DNA of 64,000 nucleotides from Rugalucina vietnamica (taxonomy: Eukaryota; Mollusca; Bivalvia; Lucinida; Lucinidae), in assembly GCA_964017185.1 (NCBI GenBank), contig OZ024878.1, positions 5,589,151 to 5,653,150 of the forward strand. The letters are read 5' to 3'. Under the pieces are notes generated by a model. It did no database searches. It worked only from the letters and a program-made list of their open reading frames with translations, and was not told where the DNA came from. The stretch's first letter is position 1. Every line of letters starts with the position of its first letter. Positions 44,601 to 49,688 of the stretch are shown piece after piece. The position numbers and the translations under genes were made by a program.

Positions 44601-45315
44601 AGAGCTAGAAGCTTGAAATTTTGGAGTTAAGTAGAGGAGGAATTGTACTATCCGAGTAGCGAAAACAAAGGCGCTGATCAGCTTCGCGGTTACCGCGAAG
44701 CTGATCTGCGTCTTTGTTTACGCCTACATAAATTGTTGGTTTTCTCACGAGGCGGCTCATAAGATGAGTGTTATTTTACATATGTTCAGATGCTTTTTTT
44801 GAACCTTTAATAATTTTGACTTTAACAAAGTTGTTAAGAAGTTAATAAATTAAGAAAATTGACAAAAGATTAATTTAATGTAATATTATAACTTTGTATT
44901 TGAAATGATCATGATTGATTTTTAATTGAATGGCAAATTTAAAAAATCTTGGACCGATAAAGTATTAATAGCAAAGAAACGACCAAATAGTACTACAAGG
45001 TTTAGTTGTGGCCCAATTCTTTTGCACATACTGTACAATAAAGCTATTGAACATAAACTAGGAGTTGTTTGCATGTTATTTGATTTGTATCCATGTTTCT
45101 ATGTTTCAGAGTGTCCATTTGGAGACAGAAGTCCTCTACTTTGTACTAAGTTGAAGAATATAACCGCACTGAGCTGTTCTAAATATAGATCACAATGCTG
45201 TTCATCATGTACTGAGGAACAGGTTGCTTCAAAAGGAGTTATGGCCATCATATGTAATCACGGGTTATTTGTATTGTTTGTGATAGCAATGTTTTATGAA
45301 AACGTTATCAAATGA
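12999..45315 (+). CDS. ADAM/ADAMTS-like zinc metalloprotease with PLAC-like repeats
   Basis: Metzincin protease entering the secretory pathway, probably acting on extracellular matrix or surface proteins. Exons: 12999-13219, 13754-13834, 14807-14951, 15756-15891, 28844-28937, 30979-31056, 31384-31529, 32049-32104, 32375-32483, 35351-35518, 35908-36046, 36562-36681, 40694-40745, 41178-41327, 42152-42475, 45110-45315. All have GT-AG borders and every join keeps phase, giving about 741 residues. Order: prodomain; catalytic domain from IDILVVVDYSVYKRW; zinc site HEIGHSLGARHD across introns 9-10; Met-turn YIMAAS; cysteine-rich part (YDADEQCRLIWGPGSYLC); four six-Cys modules ending CCxxC; hydrophobic C-terminus. 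The first exon with start and signal peptide is not identified. The PLAC-type modules recall nematode MIG-17, but orthology is not shown. Introns are filled with mobile elements. Confidence 0.9.
13220..13753. other. Metalloprotease intron, no repeat recognised
   Basis: Ordinary AT-rich intron sequence; nothing identified. Confidence 0.5.
13754..13834 (+). CDS. Metalloprotease exon, prodomain
   Basis: Acceptor TTTTTTGCAG, donor GTGAGT, phase 0 on both sides. Encodes DTSLYQDILTGTLISTQC and ends SDSIAY, resembling the propeptide segment with a conserved Cys. Confidence 0.85.
14165..14470. repeat. Interspersed repeat G
   Basis: Similar text recurs at 37550-37650 (AATTGATGCT..AGTCAACAG..GTCATG, TTAGGATGTCATGAC) and 40250-40490 (AAGGATTATA..ATGGGTGG, TGGGCAGGCT). 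Probably an old retroposed repeat. Confidence 0.5.
14573..14784 (+). mobile_element. MITE family A copy next to exon 3
   Basis: CGCCGCCTCGTGGG to ATGAGGCGGCTCA. The central palindrome is partly deleted (GATCAGCTTCGCGCC). Ends 22 nt before the exon at 14807. Confidence 0.9.
14807..14951 (+). CDS. Metalloprotease exon, end of prodomain
   Basis: Acceptor AAAATCCACAG (purine-rich), donor GTAACG. Encodes EGVIHHMDRHRILSSL and later YARPCSVQLKPF. The acceptor lacks its own polypyrimidine tract; the nearest one lies in the family A element just upstream. Confidence 0.82.
15139..15375 (-). mobile_element. MITE family A copy
   Basis: TGAGCCTGTGCATGAG to GCACAGGCTCA, with intact central palindrome around GCGGTAACCGC. 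Confidence 0.9.
15464..15699 (+). mobile_element. MITE family A copy
   Basis: TGAGCCGCCTCGTGGG to ATGAGGCGGCTCA, palindrome GCTTCGCGGCCACCGCGAAGC. Lies about 90 nt after the previous copy, in the opposite orientation. Confidence 0.92.
15756..15891 (+). CDS. Metalloprotease exon, start of catalytic domain
   Basis: Acceptor TGTTTCAG, donor GTAATG. Encodes TIDILVVVDYSVYKR, the first beta strand of a reprolysin-type catalytic domain (E/D-x-x-VVVD). Confidence 0.9.
16096..19834 (-). mobile_element. MITE family A copy split by a foldback element
   Basis: The left piece 16096-16137 (TGAGCCACTGCATGAG...GGCGAAA) and right piece 19636-19834 (AAAACAAAGCCGCAG...GGCTCA) together make one full family A copy. 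The 3.5-kb insertion between them duplicates three A residues. Confidence 0.85.
16138..19635. mobile_element. 3.5-kb symmetric foldback element
   Basis: Ends are TAGCCCAGTCATATT and, in reverse complement, TAGTCCAGTCAAATT. The inverted symmetry continues inward through nearly the whole element: CTTGAGCATGGGGTGTAC at 16680 pairs with GTACACCCCATGCTCAAG at 18884; ATCAACAAAACCCTTCGAA at 17069 with its mirror near 17880. The centre is near 17470. Each arm also has degenerate tandem units of about 200 bp, with repeated words such as CCATTTGATG and TTGCCAAGATA. No transposase frame is seen. Confidence 0.88.
19871..19976. repeat. Long imperfect hairpin
   Basis: GTATGGATAGACAAATCTGT at the left is mirrored by ACAGATTTGTCTATCCATAC at the right, around TTTGGCATCAC/GTGATGCCAAA. 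It is a separate palindromic element next to the split family A copy. Confidence 0.9.
19977..21086. other. Intron sequence, no gene recognised
   Basis: AT-rich. GCGTTGGAGTCATTTTTCTT near 20484 recurs at 26930, so the two places share an old repeat. A C-run lies at about 20975-20992. Confidence 0.45.
21087..21321 (-). mobile_element. tRNA-derived SINE with A and B boxes
   Basis: Read on the minus strand from 21321: GGCCCCGTGGCTAAAAGCGC (A-box-like GTGGCTAAAAGCG) and, about 45 nt later, GTGGGTTCGAACACC (B box), then a body and an end ACGTAAAACTGAATAAAA. Internal Pol III boxes and shared body with 4327 and 4905 identify one SINE family. Confidence 0.75.
21322..22424. other. Intron sequence, no recognised feature
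   Basis: AT-rich; several short open frames on both strands show no motif. 21840-22200 has faint inverted similarity between ACATGTGAACTAGCTC and GAGCTCGTTCCCATG-type text, possibly a decayed palindrome. Confidence 0.35.
22425..24273 (+). mobile_element. MITE family B copy interrupted by a tandem array
   Basis: The left part CATCAGGAAAACATGACCGTG to about 22605 and the right part from about 24220 (CTGTATATTGCATGAGCAAG...GTAATG) are the two ends of one family B copy. About 1.6 kb lies between them: (ATT)n, (CA)n and the 22767-24190 array. Confidence 0.75.
22767..24190. repeat. Tandem array rich in AGGTCA half-sites
   Basis: About nine units of roughly 130-150 bp. Each begins TTGACCTTTGACCTCGATGA with CCTTGACCTTT after it, followed by AATATCCGGGGCCGCCCTC and GGTGAAGATCGGCCCAAGG. 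Open frames on the minus strand here are simply the repeat translated. Confidence 0.92.
24412..24495 (+). mobile_element. MITE family A fragment
   Basis: TGAGCCGCGTCATGAG followed by GATCAGCGCCTTTGTTTTCG; an internal deletion removed most of the element. Confidence 0.75.
24829..25075 (-). mobile_element. MITE family B copy
   Basis: CATTACGAAAACTTGCCCATG to CATGTTTTCCTGACG, with the palindrome ACCGCCTCGCTGAGGCAGT. Confidence 0.9.
25082..25308. mobile_element. Short element H, copy 1
   Basis: Begins GAGGCCCTCCCAG, ends in a C-run and CTAGGGCTC. Internal words TTCAGGGATTTGGGGAGAA and AGGGAGCAGGGAGCA are repeated. Matches 25588-25802. Confidence 0.75.
25588..25802. mobile_element. Short element H, copy 2
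   Basis: Begins GAGGCCCTTCCAG and ends CTGGGAGGGCCTT, an inverted pair. ATGCATG lies on both sides and may be the target duplication. Confidence 0.8.
25806..27265. other. Intron sequence
   Basis: Mostly unique AT-rich DNA. 26065-26200 is a highly decayed family A-like stretch (ACAAACCAGCC, AGAAATTTTGGATTTAAA). No exon recognised. Confidence 0.4.
27270..28400. mobile_element. Foldback element of about 1.1 kb
   Basis: Inverted repeats around a centre near 27885. GGTCGTTTCGGTCCAGACAA at 27568 mirrors text at 28167; GGTGAATACCCCTTATTCCG at 27595 mirrors 28135. Near the centre, units of about 85 bp (TTTAGATATACGACAATTCA, CCCAGAAATGTGGATAC) are tandemly repeated in each arm. Weaker symmetry reaches about 27270 and 28400. 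No coding region of its own. Confidence 0.8.
28548..28592. promoter_or_regulatory. Cluster of CRE-like TGACG motifs
   Basis: TGACGTCA, GTGACGTG and CGTGACGTCC occur within 45 bp, about 250 nt before the exon at 28844. These match CREB/ATF core sites; function is not shown. Confidence 0.3.
28844..28937 (+). CDS. Metalloprotease exon, catalytic domain
   Basis: Acceptor TTAATTTCAG, donor GTTTGT. Encodes WLRRHDGLPESTKVLNAKRE and IQKYYTQVIKE, continuing directly from VVVDYSVYKR. Confidence 0.88.
28985..29760 (-). mobile_element. Retroelement 3' tail remnant, with nested insertions
   Basis: Reverse-complement similarity to the tail of the elements at 50076 and 57495: AACGACCAGTAAGCTG, CCTCGTGGTGAATCTCTAAC, GGAGATCCCTTGGTGCC, ACAGACAAAAAGCTCCGGT. 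Interrupted by a family A copy (29261-29469) and a run of about 49 A (29576-29624). Confidence 0.7.
29261..29469 (+). mobile_element. MITE family A copy nested in a retroelement tail
   Basis: TGAGCCGCCTCGTGGG to CATGGGGCGGCTCA; one palindrome arm is deleted. ATTA-type sequence on both sides may be the target duplication. Confidence 0.9.
29761..30308. other. Intron with further retroelement tail fragment
   Basis: 30025-30110 repeats the tail phrases (CATGTGATGGTGACTCAAAA, GGAGATCCCTTGG). The rest is AT-rich, with short (ATG/ATA) repeats near 30170. Confidence 0.5.
30309..30436. repeat. Long hairpin
   Basis: GGTGAATACCAAATATATTT is mirrored by AAATATATTTGGTATTCACC; the inner arms are TTTTCACGAGTG and CACGAGTGAAAA around CGCAG. 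A palindromic element by structure. Confidence 0.9.
30437..30978. other. Intron sequence
   Basis: 30715-30830 has repeated GATATCAGTGA words. 30880-30900 contains the repeat F phrase CTCATTAATAAGTTCACTGC. No exon. Confidence 0.45.
30979..31056 (+). CDS. Metalloprotease exon, catalytic domain
   Basis: Acceptor GTTTGTAG, donor GTAAGT, phase 0 on both sides. Encodes VDLRYKSLDSADFAIRIKPV and GFVIGD. Confidence 0.88.
31384..31529 (+). CDS. Metalloprotease exon, catalytic domain
   Basis: Acceptor ATCTCCAG, donor GTAATG. Encodes LKDFRQWLNDTRGLPEHDHA and VFFTR, matching the metzincin segment F-x-x-W-(x)n-H-D-x-A-x-L/F-x-T. Confidence 0.92.
31530..32048. other. Metalloprotease intron
   Basis: 31600-31790 repeats phrases also seen at 8990-9110 (TTTGGCAAATATTACCAAAA, CATCAGTATCCC), so it includes a decayed interspersed repeat. 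Confidence 0.5.
32049..32104 (+). CDS. Metalloprotease small exon
   Basis: Acceptor TCGTTTCAG, donor GTAATA. Encodes LDLYTVKEALRNKIKHTS; phase 2 in, phase 1 out. Confidence 0.85.
32375..32483 (+). CDS. Metalloprotease exon with zinc-binding HEIGH
   Basis: Acceptor ATCCATAG, donor GTAATG. Encodes GLAFIGTMCQPGDSVSIVEE and QGGFQSVGTVSHEIGH. The next exon supplies SLGARHDG to complete HExxHxxGxxHD. Eleven further copies of its 3' half follow in the intron. Confidence 0.93.
32484..34850 (+). repeat. Tandem array of the HEIGH-encoding exon segment
   Basis: Eleven copies, counted at the GAGCAGGGCGGC landmark: 32593, 32756, 32920, 33631, 33795, 33961, 34125, 34289, 34453, 34617, 34781. The period is 162-166 bp, mostly 164. 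Each carries the coding stretch GTTGGTACTGTCAGTCATGA through GGGCATAG and the GTAATG donor (GTACGTG in the last). Seven copies keep this stretch open with both zinc His codons. Copy 32593 has a 2-nt loss and a His-to-Gln codon, 32756 a stop, 32920 a His-to-Gln codon, 34781 a 4-nt loss. The original acceptor is not kept. Confidence 0.95.
32978..33520. mobile_element. 0.54-kb foldback element inside the array
   Basis: GATAATGGTTTTTCGCAGA at the left is mirrored by TCTGCGAAAAACCATTATC at the right. Inner arms also pair: TTTTGAAAATCGGTTGACAA with its mirror near 33390. Terminal GTCT and AGAC mark the edges. It interrupts an array unit after GGTAAT. Confidence 0.85.
35180..35338 (+). mobile_element. 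MITE family B remnant at a splice acceptor
   Basis: Contains CCAAAACATAGATTGTGGGT, a shortened palindrome (CCGCCTCGCCGAG), ATCTATGTTTTGAGCAAAA and GAAAATTTTCAATTTTTACA. The outer ends are lost. The last phrase runs to within 20 nt of the exon at 35351. Confidence 0.85.
35351..35518 (+). CDS. Metalloprotease exon, third zinc ligand and Met-turn
   Basis: Acceptor TATCATTCAG, donor GTAGGT. Encodes SLGARHDGEDNSCRSEDRYI, then MAASG (Met-turn) and HPWHFSQCSVDYFRGFIASL. His in ARHD is the third zinc ligand. Confidence 0.95.
35610..35788 (-). mobile_element. MITE family A, truncated
   Basis: Half an element, from the palindrome (AACTGCGAAGCTGATCAGCG) to CACGAGGCGGCTCA; GCTACTCGGATAGTACGATT is duplicated inside. 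Confidence 0.85.
35908..36046 (+). CDS. Metalloprotease exon, cysteine-rich region
   Basis: Acceptor TTTTTTTTCAG, donor GTAATA. Encodes NDTMCLQDTGMGMKDVVVQK, then LYDADEQCRLIWGPGSYLCR, similar to the disintegrin-like/cysteine-rich part of ADAMTS enzymes (YDADxQCRLxFG). Confidence 0.92.
36294..36543 (-). mobile_element. MITE family A copy, 18 nt before an exon
   Basis: TGAGCCGCCGCATGGG to ATGCAGCGGCTCA. The palindrome arm is tandemly duplicated (GCGAAGCTGATCTGCGAAGC). Confidence 0.93.
36562..36681 (+). CDS. Metalloprotease exon, cysteine-rich region
   Basis: Acceptor TGATTTTCCAG, donor GTATGAG, phase 0 on both sides. Encodes GSEFGNASSICTAMYCRDPA and CVLHTAARGTSCGNKQ, the ADAMTS-like block ending TxCGxxxWC across the intron. 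Confidence 0.92.
36699..36917 (-). mobile_element. MITE family C copy, 17 nt after an exon
   Basis: TTAACCCATATTTGACG to GACGCCAGGCTTAA. Central hairpin GACGCCGCGTTCTGCGGCGTC. Confidence 0.92.
37036..37241 (+). mobile_element. MITE family B, internally deleted
   Basis: Starts at CATGCCCTTGCAATATATAC and ends TTTTTTTCGTAATG; the central palindrome is gone (TTTTGCTCTGTTTTGAGCAAAA). Confidence 0.8.
37330..37515 (-). mobile_element. MITE family C, partial
   Basis: Contains GACCCATTTTTGACAACTG, CAAACAGAATAGCCCCAGAT and GGACGCCGCTATACTGTTTG; one arm of the central palindrome is deleted. Confidence 0.75.
37685..37860. repeat. Interspersed repeat F, second copy
   Basis: Matches 4700-4890: GCAGCGAACATATTAATGAG, GCGGTTTCGGCTACTTAAGC, GACTAGTATAATCC. 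Confidence 0.7.
37974..40139. mobile_element. Composite element with 160-bp tandem units
   Basis: Bounded by TAGCTCACCTGA and TCAGGTGAGCTA, an inverted pair, with an internal copy of the right end at 38510-38525. Inside are eight to ten units of about 160 bp, each with TCCATGGTCGAATCTCGC, ATGGCTGTCCTTGTTAC and GTGTTGACAACACTTAACAG-type text. A (GGACGGACGCAC)-like run is at 40020-40080. The right end forms a hairpin (CTCACCTAGTGAGCC). Confidence 0.8.
40694..40745 (+). CDS. Metalloprotease small exon
   Basis: Acceptor TTGTTCCAG, donor GTAATA. Encodes WCIAGRCTFSVEAPEIT, completing CGNKQWCIAGRC, a motif at the end of ADAMTS cysteine-rich domains. Confidence 0.9.
41178..41327 (+). CDS. Metalloprotease exon, first PLAC-like module
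   Basis: Acceptor CTTTTGTAG, donor GTATTG. One six-Cys module, CVLGDQ...C...C...CCSSC, in the C-D-C-C-CCxxC pattern of PLAC domains. Confidence 0.88.
41408..41965 (-). mobile_element. Retroelement 3' tail remnant
   Basis: Reverse complement of the tail of the 50076 and 57495 elements: GGAAAAGGCGCAATCAGAAA, CCAAATAGGCGACCACT, GGTGAATCTCTAACTAGTCA, CCATGATGAATCAAAAACGA. A G-run of about 17 lies near 41695. Confidence 0.75.
42152..42475 (+). CDS. Metalloprotease exon, PLAC-like modules 2 and 3
   Basis: Acceptor TATATCCAG, donor GTATGA. Two modules (CEYGDR...CCGTC and CTDRLKC...CCETC) joined by a Thr/Asp-rich linker with a short DTHTDTS repeat. Confidence 0.9.
42555..44490 (+). mobile_element. 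LINE (non-LTR retrotransposon), 5' truncated
   Basis: Lies in the last metalloprotease intron. The reverse transcriptase is recognisable from VDFKQAFDTVW through ERQGENLSPFLFSIFLNDLE and the catalytic YADDT to the thumb region and a C-terminal Cys/His cluster (CHFCHKDIGDVFHYILKCEY); stop at 44002. Endonuclease and 5' parts are absent. Lesions: a one-base frameshift at the A-run near 42675 and an in-frame TAG at 43009-43011. The 3' end has AATAAAGAATTGAATTGAA, a pentamer tail. The exact clade cannot be set by eye. Confidence 0.9.
44525..44759 (+). mobile_element. MITE family A copy
   Basis: GAGCCGCCTCGTGGG to ACGAGGCGGCTCA with an intact palindrome (GCTTCGCGGTTACCGCGAAGC). Confidence 0.93.
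44760..45109. other. Metalloprotease last intron, unremarkable
   Basis: AT-rich; ends in the acceptor CTATGTTTCAG at 45109. Confidence 0.5.
45110..45315 (+). CDS. Metalloprotease last exon, PLAC-like module 4 and hydrophobic tail
   Basis: One module (CPFGDR...CSKYRSQCCSSC), then VMAIICNHGLFVLFVIAMFY and a short polar end before TGA. The hydrophobic stretch could anchor the protein in a membrane or direct lipid anchoring. CAG/GTTGCT after TEEQ could be a donor, in which case the tail is not coding. Confidence 0.8.
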
Positions 45316-45354
45316 ACGATCAGTGTTTCATTTTATTTTCAAAAAATCTAATAT

Positions 45355-45646
45355 CATTACGAAAACATGGCCATGCAATATACAGAGATTTTTTCAGCTG
45401 TAAAACAGAATTGTTTTTGACATTTTTCTTATTTTTGCTCAAAACATAGATCGTGGGTACACGTTAGAACCGCCTCATCGAGGCGATTCTCGTTAGAACC
45501 GCCTCATCGAGGCGATTCTAATGAGTACCCACAATCTATGTTTTGGAGCAAAAATAAGAAAAATAGTATACCCCTGCATACCCCAGTTTTACTATATAAA
45601 AGTTGGGTATGATGGGGTATTTATTTCACAGACTTGTTATCCTGAT
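45355..45646 (-). mobile_element. MITE family B copy
   Basis: CATTACGAAAACATGGCCATG to CTTGTTATCCTGATG. The central palindrome is tandemly duplicated (AGAACCGCCTCATCGAGGCG twice). Confidence 0.9.
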
Positions 45647-45881
45647 GAACAGCTAGTCAAAATGCCAATTTATAATGTAGTTTACATGATTGGGCTAGTC
45701 AATCTGGAAAATACAGAATATTTCATAATATACATGGCCTCAGTTATTTACCTAGGACGAGTTGTAGGAAACCAAAAATCTAAGCAAACCTGCTGCCTTC
45801 CTCACTATATGTACATCTTTACCTGCATATAAGTTTGGGTTGAGATAAATGCTGAAATCGATTGACCAACGTTTAACTCAT

Positions 45882-46838
45882 TTAAGGATGTTCGCTGCCA
45901 ATGAAAAAGTATTCAAACTTTTTTTCTAACCCCTCTTTTTTGATTCCAAAATACAACACAAGACATTTGATAACAAAATGAATATAGGGTAGTGTGCATT
46001 TTTTGAAGCTACAGGCCTCTGAATGAGACCTATGAGCACCATGTTTTAAATTTAGTAAAATTAATTTATTTTGTAATTCTTTGAAACATTCCTGTCTTGA
46101 ACAAACATATACTTAGAATGCTTTCAAAAGTCATAGTATTTACGTATCGCAGACTATTTTGGACCAAAAGCAAAGAAAAAATTGCAACTTAAAGTGGATG
46201 ACAAAATTTTACGATTCCAATTCCAACCCTACCCCCTTACTCGAAAAGTCGGAAAATATCAATATTTTGAAATATGCGAAACCCATATTTGTTGATTCAA
46301 ACTTTTTCTTGTATTTTCACACAACATAGAACTTGGTAATATTGTTCGAATAAAAGAAAGAAATATATAGGGTAGTGTGCATATAAGAGAGAACCAACAA
46401 CTTGAAAATCGCCATTTTCAGCCTTTTTTCGGCTGTTTTGTTTCTTAAAGCCCATTTCATAAAACCACCTAAACTTTTATAACCAGCACACCAAAGACCC
46501 GAAGACTGACTTAGAAGACTGACTTAGAAGGACATATACTGCAGCTAAAATAAACATCGAACTAGTGCAATTAATTTGAAGATTTGTTATATTCAAGTTT
46601 AATCTACCCTACCCACTAAATTTTACTGACAACTAAAATTTTCTGAAATGCTGCAGAAAATGGGGTGAAAAAATTAAGTTTTTTAGATTGACAATTTTCA
46701 TGGCTCATTCAATGCATATCATCAATATGTATCCAAATATAAAATATTAGAAAAATATCTGCAACCGTTTACGAGATATTCAACAAAAGAAAAACCGGAA
46801 GTTCCGAAATGTCAAATGTTAGCAGCGAACATCCTTAA
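45882..46838. mobile_element. TTAA-flanked non-autonomous element, copy 2
   Basis: 957 bp; same ends and body as 7017-7967 (TTAAGGATGTTCGCTGCC ... AGCAGCGAACATCCTTAA). Confidence 0.92.
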
Positions 46839-47054
46839 GCCTGGTGTCCCTTTTATGGGACATAAGCAAACAGTATAGCCCCAGATGTGACGCCGCAGAA
46901 CGCGGCGTCCCATCTGGGGCTATTCTGTTTGCTTAAAGAAATTTCACCGGAAAATGACATAAAAATTTAAAATCACACCTAACACCCCCTCAAATGAAAG
47001 TAGACTCATCCAAATGATAATGATGGGAAAATCCATTCGTCAAATATGGGTTAA
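46835..47054 (+). mobile_element. MITE family C copy abutting the TTAA element
   Basis: TTAAGCCTGGTGTCCC to AAATATGGGTTAA. Its left TTAA is also the right TTAA of the neighbouring element. Confidence 0.92.
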
Positions 47055-47081
47055 TATTACATACTTTTTCAAGGTGGTGGT

Positions 47082-47192
47082 TCAGATGCGTTCCTCTGTT
47101 TCTTGAATGAATTTCAGTTTTGGTGATGTATCCAAATTATTGTATTCTATTTCTGTTGCGTTGTTAAATGACCATTTCCAACGCTGCTCGAT
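47082..47192 (-). CDS. Candidate last exon of an unrecognised gene
   Basis: On the minus strand, acceptor TACTGTTTCCAG is followed by 36 codons (IEQRWKWSFNNATEIEYN and on) and stop TGA at 47082-47084. Composition looks coding and the acceptor is good. The phase does not match the donor of the next candidate exon, so an exon may be missing between them. Confidence 0.35.
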   Translation of the reverse strand: MEQRWKWSFNNATEIEYNNLDTSPKLKFIQETEERI

Positions 47193-47347
47193 CTGGAAAC
47201 AGTAAAACATATTTCGCAATTATGAGTACTCACATTTATGTTTTAAAAGTACAGGGCATGTCAGATTTAGTGACCTTAGAGATTTAGTTTATTTTTGTGA
47301 CGTTTAATTTGAACGGCAAAAGTACACCTAAAATTAATTAGATTTAC

Positions 47348-47538
47348 GTGGAGATTTTGTATTCCATAACCAGGTCCTGCCACCTGTTAATAAATTTGTA
47401 ATAACCTCTCAGTAAGCGATCATAATTATGATCAGGAACTTGCGCAATGAGAACCAGTATTGTTCCACCCGATAAATGGAACTTAACTTCCTTTGCCGAA
47501 TACTTTGGGTGCAAGTATATCACATTTTGAGCGGCCAA
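47348..47538 (-). CDS. Candidate exon of an unrecognised gene
   Basis: Minus-strand open segment encoding VKFHLSGGTILVLIAQVPDH, then NYDRLLRGYYKFINRWQDLV, ending at a GTAAAT donor in phase 2. A related exon-like sequence lies at 49101-49181. The family is not recognised. Confidence 0.35.
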
Positions 47539-47734
47539 TAATCGTATCCAGCATGTTCAAAGGGCATTATTAAAGTACTTTTCAACTTAACGCTGAGGAG
47601 TCCATATCTCAAATGTCATTTACAGGTGCGTTCAGTTATTAATATACCCCTGCGATATTCAGAAATATATTGACAACTCTTCTTGATTTTGAAACATCGT
47701 CACTTGCAAGAAATGGACAAGTGGGTGAATTTGT

Positions 47735-47885
47735 TTATGCAATGTGTTAAGTGTGTCTATAAATATTTACTCTGTATATAAAACTCCCAGATCCTGTAAT
47801 GCTTTATGCCTAAATTGATAACATAACACAAGGTCTGGAAGTTTTATATACAGAGTAAATATTTATATACATACTTAACACATTA
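47735..47885. repeat. Long hairpin
   Basis: TAAATATTTACTCTGTATAT is mirrored by ATATACAGAGTAAATATTTA, with outer AATGTGTTAAG/CTTAACACATT. Confidence 0.9.
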
Positions 47886-47889
47886 TATA

Positions 47890-48195
47890 AAGAAATTCAT
47901 CCAGTTGTCCATGTGTCTTTGATTTAGACTTCTCGTGTAAATTTTCGAAATTGCAGTACAATAGTCTGGCTTCCGTTGCTGGTTTAAAAAGGTTTTATAT
48001 TGCTGGTTTCTTACCCGAAATTGCGCAATATAGTCCATACTATCTCCCTTTAAATGTTTTACTACTTCCAAAGGACCAAACCTTTATATTTTATTCAATA
48101 GCCGAAATCGCGGTGTTGCGCGTTTCCTTTCTCATTAATATGTTAACTGCTCTTAAAGGGCCAGTTTTAATTTTTAATCTCAAGAATAACGGTCG
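47890..48195 (+). repeat. Interspersed repeat also present inverted at 59750-60060
   Basis: Shares AGACTTCTCGTGTAAATTTT, TAGTCTGGCTTCCGTTGC, CAATAGCCGAAATCGCGGTG and CTCTTAAAGGGCCAGTTTTA with the inverted copy. Part overlaps repeat F (TCTCATTAATATGTTAACTG). Confidence 0.8.
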
Positions 48196-48411
48196 AAAAC
48201 ATCACCCACCTACTTAATGAACCAAAACAATTCGTCTGTCATCAATGTTAATAATCTGTCATCAAAGGCGCCGGTTGTACGGTGTGATTCAGAAAGTAAA
48301 GGAATTGATTACTTTTTTCCCCTTTTATTTAATAACCTTTTACTGAAGCAGTCACGGATATTGGTTAGAATCTCACAGGGTTAAGTAACTGACTATAAGA
48401 ATCTAGGAAGG

Positions 48412-48598
48412 ACCTGAGACAAAGAAATCTCGGACAAGATTTCAGACTATTCGAGTGTCATCCGACACAACCCGAGCGGTACAACCATGGAAAATGACTA
48501 GAGAGGGGAAATTTTGGATTTTGGATTTAGAAAGTAGAGGAATTGTACAATCCGTGTAGCAAAAACAAAGGCGCTGATCAGCTTCGCAGTTATTGTCG
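48412..48598 (+). mobile_element. MITE family A, decayed half copy
   Basis: CATCCGACACAACCCGAGCGG, GAAATTTTGGAT and GGCGCTGATCAGCTTCGCAG remain; the right half is lost. Confidence 0.7.
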
Positions 48599-48783
48599 AC
48601 CCTTAGCATTTTCAGAGAAAGTCAACAATGGTTTTAAAAGTACTATAACTGCAACAATAATATTTAAACACATTTTTACCTTTTTAATTGTTTTATCTTC
48701 ATTGCGTGTCTGTTTCAAGTAGTTACAATTAATTTTAGGGCTTTTTTACATTTTATACCTATTTTCAACAAAGAAAAAATAAA

Positions 48784-49019
48784 TGAGCCGCCACATGGGA
48801 AAACCAACAATCTGCCTAGGCGAAAACAAAGGCGCAGATCAGCTGCGCAGTAATTGCGAAGCTGATCAGCGTCTTTGTTTTCGCTACTCGGATAGTACAG
48901 TTCCTCTTCTACTTAAATCCGAAATTTCAAGCTTCTAGCTCTTTTCTGTAACTGTACAGGTCGGTTTGTGTCGGACCTGGTCGGAAACCACATTGTTGGT
49001 TTTCCCACGAGGCGGCTCA
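48784..49019 (-). mobile_element. MITE family A copy
   Basis: TGAGCCGCCACATGGG to CACGAGGCGGCTCA; palindrome variant GCTGCGCAGTAATTGCGAAGC. Confidence 0.92.
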
Positions 49020-49100
49020 AATGATAAACAAGATTTTCAGACCTACCGATTCTACCCTGTCTTCGGCATGTTAGTGGAAACACGACTGTTTTTATTTTAC

Positions 49101-49181
49101 GCCTAAGTGATCATACTCATAGTCAGGAACTTGCACACTCAGAACCAATAAACCATTGCTACTTTTATCGAACTTAGTTTT
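49101..49181 (-). pseudogene. Related copy of the unknown-gene exon
   Basis: Minus strand, acceptor GTACTTCCAG then codons for NGLLVLSVQVPDYEYDHL. Compare LVLIAQVPDHNYDRLL at 47348. It may be a working exon of an upstream paralogue or a remnant. Confidence 0.4.
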
Positions 49182-49688
49182 CTGGAAGTACATGTACACT
49201 CTACTGCACAGCCGGTTCTGTGTTATCACAGATATCTTGAATTTTCAAAAGTCCGTTTTCGACCTAAAAGTATCACACTATGATTTTGACTATCGAAACA
49301 TTTTTGCATTTGAATGAACCAGTTACAATGGCAGAATGAAAGAATGGGACAGCAGTGAAAACTTCAATTTTAGGTGGGGGTATGGGTCAATCCTTTCTAA
49401 CAGCTACTAGACACGCTCACAGACAATGCGACTGAAAGGTGGAATGTTTGCACAGTGATGGTCCTGCAAACTTTTGGGTGTTAGATATGCATCTGTACAA
49501 ACTTTTTGTTTTCACCATCATATATATAGGGTTATTGCACTGATATCGGTGAAAATTGTACCGAGCTGGGATATTGCTGTACGGGAGCTTGCAAGTATCC
49601 AAAGATATCCCAGTTACAGTTAGGGGCAATATTCACCGATGTTAGTGCAAAAACCTTTTTTGTTATATACATGTAGTTTCAAATATTT
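49182..49688. other. No recognised feature
   Basis: 49510-49650 has weak inverted similarity (TATTGCACTGATATCGGTGA against TCACCGATGTTAGTGCAA), probably a decayed hairpin element. Confidence 0.5.
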
